Notes: generated from the letters alone by a model not told the origin. 64,000 nucleotides of DNA from Stenotrophomonas sp. SAM-B (GCF_013387485.1 NZ_JABBXB010000003.1:310001-374000); one strand, 5' to 3'. Counted from the stretch's first letter, positions 49,338 through 58,866 are shown. Translations and numbers: made by a program.

Positions 49338-49418
49338 GTAGAGCCACGCCATGCGTGGCTGCGCAACCTGGGTCTGTTCGACATCCCCCAGCCACGCATG
49401 GCGTGGCTCTACTGTTTT
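49338..49418. repeat. SMAG dimer between proB and proA
   Basis: GTAG-headed palindrome at 49338-49360 and inverted partner ending CTCTAC at 49390-49412, followed by TGTTTTTC. Both carry the same AGCCACGC/GCGTGGCT stem as the argF'-argG pair. With the T tract it might act as a partial terminator, lowering proA relative to proB. Confidence 0.8.
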
Positions 49419-49433
49419 TCCGAGGATATTGAG

Positions 49434-50696
49434 ATGGTCGCCAGCTCCAGTACCGACATCCGCACCCAGGCGCTGGCCTGCCGCGAGGCTGCCCGGCAAC
49501 TCGCCCAGCTGTCCTCCGCCGCCAAGGCCGCTCTGCTGGAGGCGATGGCTGCCGCACTGGACGCGGATATCGATCTGCTCCTCGCCGCCAACGCGCGCGA
49601 TCTCGCCGCGGCGACGGAGAAGGGCGTCGGGACCGCGATGCTGGACCGCCTGGCCCTGAACCCGCAGCGGCTGGCCGGTATCGCCACCGCGCTGCGCGAG
49701 GTGGCCGCGTTGCCCGATCCGGTCGGCCAGGTCACCCGCGATGACGTGCGCCCGAATGGCATCCGCGTGCAGAAGGTGCGCGTGCCGCTGGGCGTGATCG
49801 CGATGATCTACGAAGCGCGCCCGAACGTGACCGCCGATGCGGCCGCGCTGTGCATCAAGGCCGGCAACGGTGTGATCCTGCGCGGTGGTTCGGAGGCGAT
49901 CCACTCCAATACCGCGATCGCGGCGTCGCTCAAGCGCGCGCTGCGCGAGGCCGGTGTCGCCGATGCCGCGCTGACCCTGGTCGAGGACCTGCGCCGCGAG
50001 ACCATGCTGGCCCTGCTGCAGCTCAACGACCTGATCGATCTGGCGATCCCGCGTGGCGGGGAAGGCCTGATCCGGTTCGTGGCCGAGCATGCGCGGGTGC
50101 CGGTGATCAAGCATTACAAGGGCGTCTGCCATCTGTACGTGGACCGTGCCGCCGATCCCGCGCGTGCACTGGGCCTGCTGGTGGACGGCAAGTGCAGCCG
50201 CCCCTCGGCCTGCAATTCGCTGGAGACGCTGCTGGTGCATGCCGACATCGCGCCGACCTTCCTGCCGTTGGTGGCGCAGGCACTGGCCGGGCAGGGCGTG
50301 CAGGTCCGTGCCGATGCGGTGGCGCGGCAGTGGTTGCCCGACGCCGGGCCGGCCAGCGACGACGATTACGCCGCCGAGTACCTGGACCTGATCATCGCGG
50401 TGCGCGTGGTGAAGGACCTCGATCAGGCACTGGCGCATATCCAGCAGTACAGCTCGGACCATACCGAAGTGATCGCCACCGAGGACGCGGTCGCCGCCGA
50501 ACGCTTCGTGCAGGCGCTGCGGTCGGCCGTGGTCATGGTCAACGCATCATCGCGGTTCTCCGATGGGGGCGAGCTGGGCCTGGGCGCGGAGATCGGCATC
50601 TCCACCACCCGGCTGCACGCCTATGGCCCGATGGGACTGGAAGCACTGACCGTCGAGCGCTTCGTCGTCCGCGGTGAAGGCCAGACGCGCGCGTGA
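49434..50696 (+). CDS. proA: Glutamate-5-semialdehyde dehydrogenase
   Basis: NADPH-dependent second step of proline synthesis, 420 residues. Motifs: [29 protein letters not shown] and the catalytic Cys region [11 protein letters not shown], then [20 protein letters not shown]. The start is ATG 49434, with GAGGA eight bases upstream. Confidence 0.97.
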   Translation: MVASSSTDIRTQALACREAARQLAQLSSAAKAALLEAMAAALDADIDLLLAANARDLAAATEKGVGTAMLDRLALNPQRLAGIATALREVAALPDPVGQVTRDDVRPNGIRVQKVRVPLGVIAMIYEARPNVTADAAALCIKAGNGVILRGGSEAIHSNTAIAASLKRALREAGVADAALTLVEDLRRETMLALLQLNDLIDLAIPRGGEGLIRFVAEHARVPVIKHYKGVCHLYVDRAADPARALGLLVDGKCSRPSACNSLETLLVHADIAPTFLPLVAQALAGQGVQVRADAVARQWLPDAGPASDDDYAAEYLDLIIAVRVVKDLDQALAHIQQYSSDHTEVIATEDAVAAERFVQALRSAVVMVNASSRFSDGGELGLGAEIGISTTRLHAYGPMGLEALTVERFVVRGEGQTRA

Positions 50697-50700
50697 CCGG

Positions 50701-50770
50701 GTAGAGCCGGCCGCTGGCCGGCTCTAGCGCATCCTGGCAATCCGTGGAGCCGGCCAGCGGCCGGCATTAC
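50701..50770. repeat. SMAG dimer between proA and pgaD
   Basis: GTAGAGCCGGCCGCTGGCC... at 50701-50723 and inverted partner at 50748-50770 (ending ATTAC). It lies between convergent operons and may serve as a bidirectional stop. Confidence 0.75.
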
Positions 50771-50792
50771 CGTTCTGCCAACGCCCGCGCGA

Positions 50793-51278
50793 TTACCCGT
50801 ACGCGACCGCCAATGCCTGCGCGGTGACCCGTACCGGCCGCGCGTGCTCATCCAGGTGCAGCGTCACCGACTTGCCATCGGCCAGCGACGCGGCCACGGA
50901 GGCACTCGCGCCGAGGTCGTGCGCGATCTCGGCGCGGGTCACATCGTCATGCGGCAGCCGACGTTCCTTGCCCGTGAAGCGCATGCGGTTGTACTCGGCC
51001 CAGGCGATCAGCAGCGCCGCGCAGCAGAACAGCATCACCGGCAGGGCGATCACCACGAACGGGTCGATCGTCTGCTTCTGTTCGTACAGCTGCGTCCAGG
51101 CCATCTGCCCGCCCAGCAGCCAGGAAACCAACGTGACCAGCGGTGCCCACAGATAGAAGTAGAACGCCCAGAAGGCGATGGTGACAAAGCCCCAGGCGGT
51201 GCGCTGCAGGCGCGGCTGCTGGCGCGGTTTCTGGATCAGCCGCGAGTCGAAGCGGCGGGTGGATTTGACGGTGTTCAT
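50793..51278 (-). CDS. pgaD: PNAG synthesis membrane protein PgaD
   Basis: 161-residue inner-membrane protein with two helices (about residues 30-55 and 70-92) and a cytoplasmic C-terminal tail. In E. coli PgaD with PgaC makes and moves poly-beta-1,6-GlcNAc, and c-di-GMP binds at their interface. Sequence is poorly conserved in the family, but length, topology and a four-base overlap with pgaC support the call. Confidence 0.85.
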   Translation of the reverse strand: MNTVKSTRRFDSRLIQKPRQQPRLQRTAWGFVTIAFWAFYFYLWAPLVTLVSWLLGGQMAWTQLYEQKQTIDPFVVIALPVMLFCCAALLIAWAEYNRMRFTGKERRLPHDDVTRAEIAHDLGASASVAASLADGKSVTLHLDEHARPVRVTAQALAVAYG

Positions 51279-52522
51279 CGGATACCCCGGTCAGGACTGA
51301 CCCAGACCGCGCGCTTGCCACGACGTTTGAAGATCGTCTTGGGGAACGCCACCAGGGTCGTGAACAGACTGATGAGCCAGTACGCCATCGGGTACCAGAT
51401 CACCCAGAAGTAATTACGTCCTATATGCGTTTCGTAACGGCGGTCGATGATCAGGCTGCTGGCGAACTGCAGCAGGCAGACCAGGGCCAGGATCACGCCA
51501 TGCCACTGCGGCAGCAGCGTGGCGATATACAGATCAGGCGGCAGCTCCATGAACTTGCCCAGCGCCCACAGCACGATGATCGCCAGCATCGTGTACGCCC
51601 ACAGCACGCTGAGGATGTACTCCATCAGCACCCCCCACATCCGCCGCTTGCGCCAGTGGAACAGCGAGCCGCCATGCCGCAGCAGTACTTCCACGCCGCC
51701 CTGGGCCCAGCGCAGGCGCTGCCGCCACAGTCCCTTCAGCGTTTCCGGCATCAGGATGAAGCACAGCGCATTGGGCTCGTAGCGGATGTCCCAGTGGTCC
51801 AGCTGCAGCCGCCAGCTGATGTCGATGTCCTCGGTGACCATGTCATCGGACCAGTAACCGATGCGATGCAGGGCGGTACGACGGAACGCGGCGATCACGC
51901 CGGAGATGGTGAAGATGCGCCCGTACACCCGCTGCGCACGCTTGATCATGCCGATGATCGAGGAGAACTCGGCCACCTGCAGCCGGCCCAGCAGGGTGGA
52001 CCGGTTGCGGATGCGCGGGTTGCCGGTGACGGCGCCCACGCGTGGGCCGGAGGTCAGGTGCCAGACCATCCAGTGCGTGGCGTACTCCTCCAGCATCGCA
52101 TCGCCATCGATGCAGACCAGGAACTCCGAGCGCGCCGCCAGCGCCCCCATGCGCAGCGCGTTGGCCTTGCCCATGTTGCGGTCCAGGTGCACGACACGCA
52201 GCCGGGGATGCAGGGCGGCCAGGGCATCCAGGCGTGCTCCGGTGTCGTCGCTGCTGCCATCATTGATGGCGACCACTTCGAAGTCCGGATAGTTCTGCCT
52301 GAGTGCGGAGTCGAGCGTGTCCTGCAGGTTCTCCGCCTCGTTGTGGCAGGGGATCAGGATCGAGGCGGACGGGTAGGCGGCCATCGGCGGCGGATCATTG
52401 CGGTCGCGCGCCTTGCGTTCGCGCCGGAAGAAGTAGTACAGGCCGCCGGACATCCAGAAGAACGCCATCACCATCGGGTAGAAGAAGGCGAACTGGAACA
52501 GAATGTAGAGAAGAGGATGCAT
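51275..52522 (-). CDS. pgaC: Poly-beta-1,6-N-acetylglucosamine synthase PgaC
   Basis: Processive GT2 glycosyltransferase, 415 residues. One N-terminal membrane region, the GT2 domain with ASILIPCHNEAENL, INDGSSDD, IDGDA, VTEDIDISWRLQ and QRLRWAQGG, then three or four C-terminal helices. All catalytic Asp motifs and the QxxRW signature are intact. ATG 52522 has AGGT a few bases upstream. It follows pgaB by seven bases. Confidence 0.95.
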   Translation of the reverse strand: MHPLLYILFQFAFFYPMVMAFFWMSGGLYYFFRRERKARDRNDPPPMAAYPSASILIPCHNEAENLQDTLDSALRQNYPDFEVVAINDGSSDDTGARLDALAALHPRLRVVHLDRNMGKANALRMGALAARSEFLVCIDGDAMLEEYATHWMVWHLTSGPRVGAVTGNPRIRNRSTLLGRLQVAEFSSIIGMIKRAQRVYGRIFTISGVIAAFRRTALHRIGYWSDDMVTEDIDISWRLQLDHWDIRYEPNALCFILMPETLKGLWRQRLRWAQGGVEVLLRHGGSLFHWRKRRMWGVLMEYILSVLWAYTMLAIIVLWALGKFMELPPDLYIATLLPQWHGVILALVCLLQFASSLIIDRRYETHIGRNYFWVIWYPMAYWLISLFTTLVAFPKTIFKRRGKRAVWVSPDRGIR

Positions 52523-52529
52523 GGCGACC

Positions 52530-54434
52530 TCACTTTTCCTCGTACGGGAAGCTGCGGGCCGACATGGCCGCGCGGGCGTCATACGTGGAGGGACGTCCGG
52601 CGATGAAGTCATCCGGATACCAGGCGAAATGGCGCACGCCCTGCGCCTGCAGGCGACGGATCTGCGCGCGCAGGCGGTCGCCGGGGATCGGCTTGCCGGT
52701 GCGCCAGTCCAGCGTCTGCAGCTCGAACATCGTCTGCGACAACTGCGGATCGTGCTGCCTCACCGCCACCACCAGCCGGTCCAGCCAGCGTTCCGGGCTG
52801 CGACTGCCCTCCATCCACGGCATCGCCATCAGCGCGGTGTGGTCGTAGGCCTTGTTGAACAGGTCCAGGCGCTGGGCGAACCAGCTCGCGCTCTGCGGCT
52901 CCAGCACGGGCTGGGCATACAGGTTGCGCACGGTGCCCAGCTTCGGCCGCCAGCGCTGGGCGGCATTGCGCAGCTCCAGGGTGAAATCGATCAGCGCCTG
53001 GGTACGTGCACCGTCATCACCTTCCTGCGGCAGCCGGGTCAGCTCGGTGTCGCGCAGGTAGGCGTCATCGTGGAACAGCAGACCCTCGAAGTACGCGTTG
53101 ATCGCGAGATCTTCGTAGATGTCATCGATGATCCGACGCACCTGCGGCCGGGTGAAGTCCAGCCGGAAGATGCCGTCGCTTTCCGGGCTCTCGATGGCCA
53201 GCGCCCTGCGGATGGCCGGATCCTTGAGCTCGTAGCCCAGTACCGGCAGCCAGGCGAACACCTTGACCCCGGCGCGTGTCTTGAGCTGCCACGCCACCCG
53301 GTTGAACAGGTCCGCGCGCATCGGCAGATGCCGGTTGGGGAAGTACAGCGCATCGGCCGACCCGTTGCCGTCGGGATCGGCGAACGCCTGAAGGAACACG
53401 TGGGTCGGGCCGATCTTCTTGACCCGGTCGATCAACGCATCCAGGTTTTTGCCCTGTTGCACCGGGTCGGCATCGTAGACCGCATCCAGGTCGATCTGCA
53501 GCGCACGCATCCCATCGCGTTCCACATCGCGGCGCAGTTCGTAGGCCAGCTGCACCACGGTCGGGTTGTTGGTCACCAGCAGGCGCGCCAAGCCGTGCAG
53601 ATCGCGCTTGATCGGGGTGCTGCGGCCCTCCAGATCGAACGAGACCGGCATGCCCAGCTGCTCGGCGATATCGTTGCTGAGCGCGTTGTACGCGGCGTAC
53701 GGCCACACGATCGCCTTCGGGCTGACACCGACATTGCGCTGGATGCGCTCCACGCTGCGGCCCAGATCGGCGCGCAGGCGGGCCTCGTACTCGGCCGCGC
53801 TTTCATAGGTCCTGCGGGTCGGGTCGTAGATGCGCGTGATCACCGCCGGCGTCTGGTTGCCCTGCGGGTTGGACTGCACGCCGTGGTGCAGGTTGTCGGT
53901 GTGGCTGGCCAGTTCGATCAGCCCGCTTTTCTGCATCTCGCGCAGCTGCGCCCAGGTCAGGAAGTCGTCGCGGGTGAAGGGGCGGTAGCCGTAGTCGATC
54001 TGGCGCCCGGCCGGCATGTCCACGTAGTCGGTGATCACTGCCACCAGCGCCGGATAGTTGTAGGCGCGCAGCAGCGGGAACACTTTGCTGTACACGCTGC
54101 GCAGCCCGTCATCGAAGGTCAGCAGCACCGGCTTGGGCGGCAGCGGGGTGCCACCCTGCGAGGCAGTGATCAACTGCGACAGCGAGACCGGGTGGTAGCC
54201 ATGCGCGGACAACCAGTCCAGGTGCGCGGCAAAGTTCTGCGTGCTGACCGCATACGCATCCGGGTCGCCGCGCTCGGCCACCTCGTCACGGATGTCGTGA
54301 TAGCTCAGCACAAGCAGGCCGTTGTCGGCGGCATCGAGTGCGGCCGGCGTCTGCTGTGCCTGTGCCGGCAGCACCACGGCGAGCAGCGCCAGCAACAGCC
54401 AGTGGGACCAGCGCTTCATGTCGATGTGCCGCAT
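52530..54434 (-). CDS. pgaB: PNAG N-deacetylase PgaB
   Basis: 634 residues. The N-terminal polysaccharide deacetylase domain (about 45-300) has YHDIRDE, LTFDDGL and ELASHTDNLHHG for metal and catalysis. The C-terminal glycoside-hydrolase-like domain (about 320-620) shows LQIDLDAVYD and FEGLLFHDDAYLRD. Partial deacetylation is needed for export through PgaA. The signal peptide ends PAQAQQ with no lipobox Cys, unlike E. coli PgaB, a lipoprotein. ATG 54434 has GGGGAG upstream, one base after pgaA. Confidence 0.94.
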   Translation of the reverse strand: MRHIDMKRWSHWLLLALLAVVLPAQAQQTPAALDAADNGLLVLSYHDIRDEVAERGDPDAYAVSTQNFAAHLDWLSAHGYHPVSLSQLITASQGGTPLPPKPVLLTFDDGLRSVYSKVFPLLRAYNYPALVAVITDYVDMPAGRQIDYGYRPFTRDDFLTWAQLREMQKSGLIELASHTDNLHHGVQSNPQGNQTPAVITRIYDPTRRTYESAAEYEARLRADLGRSVERIQRNVGVSPKAIVWPYAAYNALSNDIAEQLGMPVSFDLEGRSTPIKRDLHGLARLLVTNNPTVVQLAYELRRDVERDGMRALQIDLDAVYDADPVQQGKNLDALIDRVKKIGPTHVFLQAFADPDGNGSADALYFPNRHLPMRADLFNRVAWQLKTRAGVKVFAWLPVLGYELKDPAIRRALAIESPESDGIFRLDFTRPQVRRIIDDIYEDLAINAYFEGLLFHDDAYLRDTELTRLPQEGDDGARTQALIDFTLELRNAAQRWRPKLGTVRNLYAQPVLEPQSASWFAQRLDLFNKAYDHTALMAMPWMEGSRSPERWLDRLVVAVRQHDPQLSQTMFELQTLDWRTGKPIPGDRLRAQIRRLQAQGVRHFAWYPDDFIAGRPSTYDARAAMSARSFPYEEK

Positions 54435-54435
54435 C

Positions 54436-56472
54436 TCATTCTCCCCACCGCAGGCCGGCATCCAGGCCGATGTGTCGTTCCCGCTGTCCGTCATAGACCG
54501 GTCGCGACCAGCGGATGCCGTACTCGAAAATGCGGCCTTCGCCGAGCTGCCATTCGTGGCGGTACTCGGCCGAGGGCACGATCGCGCTGCCATAGCCCTG
54601 CTGCCAGTACTGCCCCACCGAAACGGTCAGGCGATGCCTGAAGTGGCGTTCGTAGTGGCGCCACAGCTGCTGGTCCACGCGCAGGCCGATCTCCACCGAG
54701 CGATCCTCGGAGGGGTTGAAGTAGGGCACGTCGTCGCGGCTGCCGCGGCTGGCATACAGACTGCCGAGGCCGTCCACGAACACGGTCGGCCGGGTCATCA
54801 GGCGCTGTTCGATGGCGGTGGTGACGGTGTCGCGGCGGTTGCCGTCGTCGTAGCGGAACTGGCTGGCGCCCAGGCTCCAGTGGGTCCGCTCGTCGCGCCG
54901 GTAGTCGGCCGCCAGCGCGATGCTGTCGGCGGTGATGCCGGAGACGCGCGCCTGCATCGAGGCCTCCGGGTCATTGCGTGCGGCGGTGATGCCCGCATGC
55001 CACTGATCGCTGAACTGCCAGCCGAACCCGGCGCTCAGTCCGGTCTCGCCGATGTGGTCGTTGGCGCGGTGGATGAACGCTTCCGCATCCGCGCGGCCGT
55101 AGCGGTAACGCGTGCCCACGCCGATCCGCAGCGGGTCGATGCTCTCGTCCTGGAAATCCACGCTGCGCCGGTCCGCGAACGCGACCAGGCGCCAGCGGTC
55201 GTCGAGTACCGGGGACTGCACTTCCACGCCATAGCGGCCGTCGTCGTTGCCCAGCGGCGAAGCACCGCCACCGCCGGAGCTGCGGCCACCTTCGGCGTAG
55301 GCATGCCACTGCCAGCCACGGTGCGCGCGCCAGCTGCGATCCATGCGCTGCACGGACGGCTGGTTGGGATAGGCGGCAAGCAGGGTGTCGTGGATCGGCC
55401 GCGCCAGATCATCGCGCTGCACCTGCACGTAGGCGTCGTACTGCCCAAGGCGCGCCGGCACATCGCGCGGGTCCAGCGTGTTGGCCATGCTGTAGCGCTC
55501 CAGCGCCCGCCGCGGCCAGCCGCGCATCAGGTAGACGTTGCCCAGCGAGGATTGCGTGCCGGTGTTGCCGGGCCCGACCTCGACCATCTTCTCCAGATCG
55601 CGCTGTGCGGTGGGCAGGTCGCCGCTGTAGGCGCGCACCATCGCCAGGTTGAGGTCGGCCTCGTAGCGCGGCCAGTTGGGGTACGGCGCCTTGGCCCCGT
55701 TGGCCCAGCGCCAGGCCGGCTCATCGGCCTGCCAGCGCTTCAGCAGGGCGATCGCGGTGTCGGCGTGCTCGTCTTCCAGATACGCATACGCGAGCTCGGA
55801 GCGGGCCTGCGGCAGCGACGGATCGGCCTTGAGCGCCGCCTCCAGCACCGGGATCGCTTCGTCCGGATGCTGTGTGGCCATCAGCGAATCGCCGACCGCT
55901 GCCAGCAGATAGTTGGGGACGGGGTGACCCTCGGCGAGCAGGCCGCGGTACTCATCGCGCACCTGTGCATGGCGCCCCAGCCGGTTGAGCAGGATCAAAC
56001 GGTCATGGCGGATCCGCAGCGGCGCCTGCTGCACCGTGGTGCCGTCGCGTTCGAGATACTGCTGCATCTGCACCAGCGCGGCGTCGGCTTCATCCAGGCG
56101 CGTGTCCTCGCTGGGGCCAAAGGCCAGGCTCCAGCCCACCAGCTTGGCCAGGTAATTGCCTTCCAGCCGTTCTTTCTGGGCGGTGTCGAACAGGTCGGGG
56201 CGGGCCAGATACAGCTGCCACGCGCGGTACGCGTTGCCGATGTCCGAGAGGGTCAATACCTGAAGGCGATACAGCAGGGTGTCTTCTGGTGACTGCACCC
56301 GGGCCCGCTCGATCGCCGCCAGCGCATCCAGCCATTGGGCGTGGTCCCGGAACTGGCCGATTTCGGCCAGGGCGTCGGCCCGCGGTTCGGCGGAAAAGGC
56401 AGCCGGAGCGGAGAAAGCGAGTGCGGCACATGCCAGGCCGACGCCGAGCGCCAGCGGACGATGGTCGTACAT
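54436..56472 (-). CDS. pgaA: PNAG outer-membrane porin PgaA
   Basis: 678-residue exporter. Signal peptide to about residue 27 (PAAFSAEP). TPR helices fill about 30-380, including SSLGNVYLMRGWPRRALERY. A C-terminal beta-barrel (about 385-678) ends LDAGLRWGE. Barrel strands such as WHAYAEGGRSSG and LAADYRRDERTHWSLGASQF match PgaA. AAGGGGGG lies before ATG 56472. First gene of pgaABCD; a Clp/CRP-type site lies about 50 bases upstream. Confidence 0.93.
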   Translation of the reverse strand: MYDHRPLALGVGLACAALAFSAPAAFSAEPRADALAEIGQFRDHAQWLDALAAIERARVQSPEDTLLYRLQVLTLSDIGNAYRAWQLYLARPDLFDTAQKERLEGNYLAKLVGWSLAFGPSEDTRLDEADAALVQMQQYLERDGTTVQQAPLRIRHDRLILLNRLGRHAQVRDEYRGLLAEGHPVPNYLLAAVGDSLMATQHPDEAIPVLEAALKADPSLPQARSELAYAYLEDEHADTAIALLKRWQADEPAWRWANGAKAPYPNWPRYEADLNLAMVRAYSGDLPTAQRDLEKMVEVGPGNTGTQSSLGNVYLMRGWPRRALERYSMANTLDPRDVPARLGQYDAYVQVQRDDLARPIHDTLLAAYPNQPSVQRMDRSWRAHRGWQWHAYAEGGRSSGGGGASPLGNDDGRYGVEVQSPVLDDRWRLVAFADRRSVDFQDESIDPLRIGVGTRYRYGRADAEAFIHRANDHIGETGLSAGFGWQFSDQWHAGITAARNDPEASMQARVSGITADSIALAADYRRDERTHWSLGASQFRYDDGNRRDTVTTAIEQRLMTRPTVFVDGLGSLYASRGSRDDVPYFNPSEDRSVEIGLRVDQQLWRHYERHFRHRLTVSVGQYWQQGYGSAIVPSAEYRHEWQLGEGRIFEYGIRWSRPVYDGQRERHIGLDAGLRWGE

Positions 56473-56509
56473 GGAACCCCCCTTGGAGCATCCTTTCGAA
56501 TGGCATTAG

Positions 56510-56535
56510 CGTCACAAACTGTGACGCACATCACA
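56510..56535. promoter_or_regulatory. Clp/CRP-type binding site upstream of pgaA
   Basis: TGTGACGCACATCACA (56520-56535) is a perfect TGTGA-N6-TCACA, the sequence bound by CRP and by Xanthomonas Clp, which releases DNA when it binds c-di-GMP. It overlaps a second dyad, CGTCACA-AAC-TGTGACG (56510-56526). The centre is about 55 bases before the pgaA ATG, near where the promoter should be (a weak -10, TAATGC, reads 56508-56503). Confidence 0.65.
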
Positions 56536-56818
56536 TGCCAGTCGTGCCTGACTGCGCGCTTGGTGCCAAATCGCCAAGAACCGGGTACGGCCGATCAGCC
56601 CCCGGGTAGCACCCGGAGGGGAGGAGCAAGTCGTTGAAATACTGAAGATTCCCGCCATGTCGCCAGCATGGGGAACGCACTCCGTCGCGATGAAGCTGTT
56701 CATCCCGCTGGCGATGCCAGCGGACCCGAACATCACCCGTTGCCGCGCAGCGGGTCAGTTAGCGACACGCTACGTCAGCTGTTGCGCACAGCGCGTGTAG
56801 ATGGACGCAGCGGGGCAC
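56536..56818. other. Hairpin-rich gap between MFS gene and pgaA
   Basis: No gene seen. There are several small hairpins, for example CCGGGT/ACCCGG near 56600, CCATG/CATGG near 56656-56672 and CCGCTGGC/GCCAGCGG at 56705-56723. One of these may end the MFS transcript. Confidence 0.35.
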
Positions 56819-58030
56819 TCACCACTGGTCTTCGAGCTTCTGCGGTTTGCAGGCAACCCAGGAGGCGCACAACAGGACTACCGCGCACACCACCAGGAAG
56901 CCGAACGGCAGGTGCCAGCCGCCACTGACCGCATGCAGCCAGCCGAACAGGAACGGGCCCAGGCAGCTGAACGCATAGCCCACGCCCTGCATGAAGCCGG
57001 ACAACGCGGCCGAACCGGCCGGGGTGCGGGTGCGCAGGTTGATCAGGGTCAGCGCCAGCGGGAAGGTCGACGGCCCGATGCCGAGCAGTACCGCCCACAA
57101 CCACGGCGCCTTCATCGGGGCGAACAACAGGCCGGCGAAGGCGATCAGGAAGGCGCTGAAGCCGATCAGCACCAGCCCGAAGGGATTGCGCAGGCGCACG
57201 GCCAGCGCCGGCATGGTCAGTGATGGCAGCAGACCGCAGGCAGCGAAGATGGCGACCATGATGCCGCCGAAGGCCGGCGTGGCACCGGCTTCGACCACGA
57301 TCCGCGGCAGCCAGGTGAACATCGAATAGGTCATCAGCGAGGTCATGCCGAACATCAGGGTCATGCCCCATGCCAGCGGCGTCTTCCAGACCTTGCCGTG
57401 CGGCGCGCTGGACGGGTCGTTGGCGGCGCTGATGGTGTCCGGATGCGGGCGCGCACGCGAAAGCATCAGCCACGGCAGCGCGGCGGCGAGCGACATCAGC
57501 GCCCAGATGCCCAGCGACACGCGCCAGCCGGCCTGCTGCGCGACCGGCACCGCCAGCAGTGCCGGCATCATCGTGCCGATCTGCAGCACGGTGATGTAGA
57601 GCGTGCTCATGGTGCCCACGCGGTTGGCGAAGTAGCGCTTCACCAGCGGCGGTACCACCACGTTGCCGATGCCCATGCCGGCGAGCGCCACCACCGAACC
57701 GAACAGCAGGCTGCCCACGCCGCCGGCCATCGAGCGCAGCAGCAGGCCCACGGTGGCCAGGCTCATTGCCAGCAGCGCGGTGCGCTCCAGGCCCAGGCGG
57801 CGCGCCACGGCCGGGGTGGTGACGCCAAACAGCGCGAAGGCCGCGGTGGGCAGCATGCCGAGCACGCCGGTCATCGTGGTGCCGAAGCCGAACGTCTGGC
57901 CGAGCACATCCAGCAGCGGGGTCAGCGAGGTGACCGCAGTGCGCAGGTTCAAGGCGGCCAGCAGGATCGCGGCAAACGCCAGCAGGCGTCCGTGCAGCAG
58001 GGACTGGGACGGTGAGGTGGGGTGAGTCAT
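56819..58030 (-). CDS. CynX/NimT family MFS transporter
   Basis: Twelve-helix transporter of 403 residues in the CynX/NimT branch: LLAALNLRTAVTSLTPLL in helix 1, GMLPTAAFALFG, the GIGNVVVPPLVKRYF motif and LPRIVVEAG. Substrates of this branch include cyanate and 2-nitroimidazole; here unknown. Two close ATG codons exist; 58030 has AGGA eight bases upstream and is preferred to 58036. Confidence 0.85.
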   Translation of the reverse strand: MTHPTSPSQSLLHGRLLAFAAILLAALNLRTAVTSLTPLLDVLGQTFGFGTTMTGVLGMLPTAAFALFGVTTPAVARRLGLERTALLAMSLATVGLLLRSMAGGVGSLLFGSVVALAGMGIGNVVVPPLVKRYFANRVGTMSTLYITVLQIGTMMPALLAVPVAQQAGWRVSLGIWALMSLAAALPWLMLSRARPHPDTISAANDPSSAPHGKVWKTPLAWGMTLMFGMTSLMTYSMFTWLPRIVVEAGATPAFGGIMVAIFAACGLLPSLTMPALAVRLRNPFGLVLIGFSAFLIAFAGLLFAPMKAPWLWAVLLGIGPSTFPLALTLINLRTRTPAGSAALSGFMQGVGYAFSCLGPFLFGWLHAVSGGWHLPFGFLVVCAVVLLCASWVACKPQKLEDQW

Positions 58031-58090
58031 CAGCATGTTCCTGACAGGTGGCGCACCGCGGCCATGCCGGCGCGCGGGTGCAACGGCAGA

Positions 58091-58110
58091 GACCGGCCAG
58101 CGGCCGGCAT
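58091..58110. repeat. Headless SMAG palindrome
   Basis: ACCGGCCAGCGGCCGGCA-type palindrome in the 245-bp gap 58031-58275. Nothing else is recognisable there. Confidence 0.5.
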
Positions 58111-58275
58111 CTGCGGGGAAGGGGACTGGGCCGGCGCCGAAGGCGAGGCCAGGACCGTCCATTGTACGGGTTCGATCCCGGCAGGTCGCGCCGGGAGCCG
58201 CCGGGGCCCTGACATGAGCGACGGCAACGTGCAGGGTTGTACGATGAGCCGGGCAGTGCGCGTCGTGGCCGTACC

Positions 58276-58429
58276 ATGAGTGTCCCGCGTGCAGGAAACA
58301 GGCTTCTACTGACCTGTACGACGTTGATGCTCGCCAGTTGCGGCATCGGCGGCATGTGGATGGGGATATACGCAGTCGGTATCCCGCATGCCAGAAGCAA
58401 GGCGGCTGCGGACAACCAGGACGAAATGC
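58276..58429 (+). pseudogene. Remnant of a small lipoprotein gene
   Basis: From ATG 58276 the peptide has a lipoprotein signal, LMLASCGIGGMWMGIY. The GGMWM after the lipid Cys matches the third gene of this locus (TACGAGGMWMNG). After about 50 residues it runs into the next gene, and the frame then stays open, without sense-like composition, until it joins the third gene in frame. I read it as a truncated paralogue whose 3' part was replaced; a short functional lipoprotein cannot be ruled out. Confidence 0.4.
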
Positions 58430-58861
58430 ATGAGGCAGGTTCGGAGGCAAGGACATGCGAGGGGGTACACCTCGCTGCTGGTGGCGACTCTACTTCTTAC
58501 GGTGGCAGGTTGTGCCACTGCTCCTGCCGTGCCTGGCCAGGTAGCGACGGCGGACACGGGACTCATTCCGGCGGGTTCCGTCCGGGTCATGCCCACCCGG
58601 CAGTACTGGCGCAAGGCCGGTACCAGCAAGGCCGACGCGGACCGGGTGCGGCAACCATGCAGTCAGGAGATGCGCAACGACGCAGAGTACGCGGGGCTGC
58701 TCAAGGAGGGTGCTGTGATCACGAAGGTCTGGCATGCCGAACGCACGGCTGCCCAGAAGAAGCGGTACAGAGAGATCAACGCCCGGCTGGGCCAGCTTTA
58801 CGACGCATGCATGATCGGCAACGGGTTCGAGTTTGTCCGTCGTGGATTCCCGGTGGAGTAG
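58430..58861 (+). CDS. Small lipoprotein of unknown function
   Basis: 143 residues from ATG 58430 (AGGA nine bases upstream). The signal peptide ends LLLTVAGC, so the protein is lipidated. The mature part has QYWRKAGTSKADADRV and two Cys (QPCSQE, YDACMIGNGF) that may form a disulfide. It resembles small xanthomonad lipoproteins with a W-x-K-x-G...C...C-M pattern. No function known. Confidence 0.65.
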   Translation: MRQVRRQGHARGYTSLLVATLLLTVAGCATAPAVPGQVATADTGLIPAGSVRVMPTRQYWRKAGTSKADADRVRQPCSQEMRNDAEYAGLLKEGAVITKVWHAERTAAQKKRYREINARLGQLYDACMIGNGFEFVRRGFPVE

Positions 58862-58866
58862 GAGCG

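Noticed and set aside
48021..50462. An 813-codon open frame antisense to proB and proA
   Set aside because: Same effect of GC-rich codon use; no family features, and the opposite strand has two intact enzymes.
42274..50770. Repeated palindromes as a CRISPR array
   Set aside because: Spacing is irregular, copies alternate orientation, and no constant repeat-spacer pattern or cas gene is present; they fit SMAG elements.
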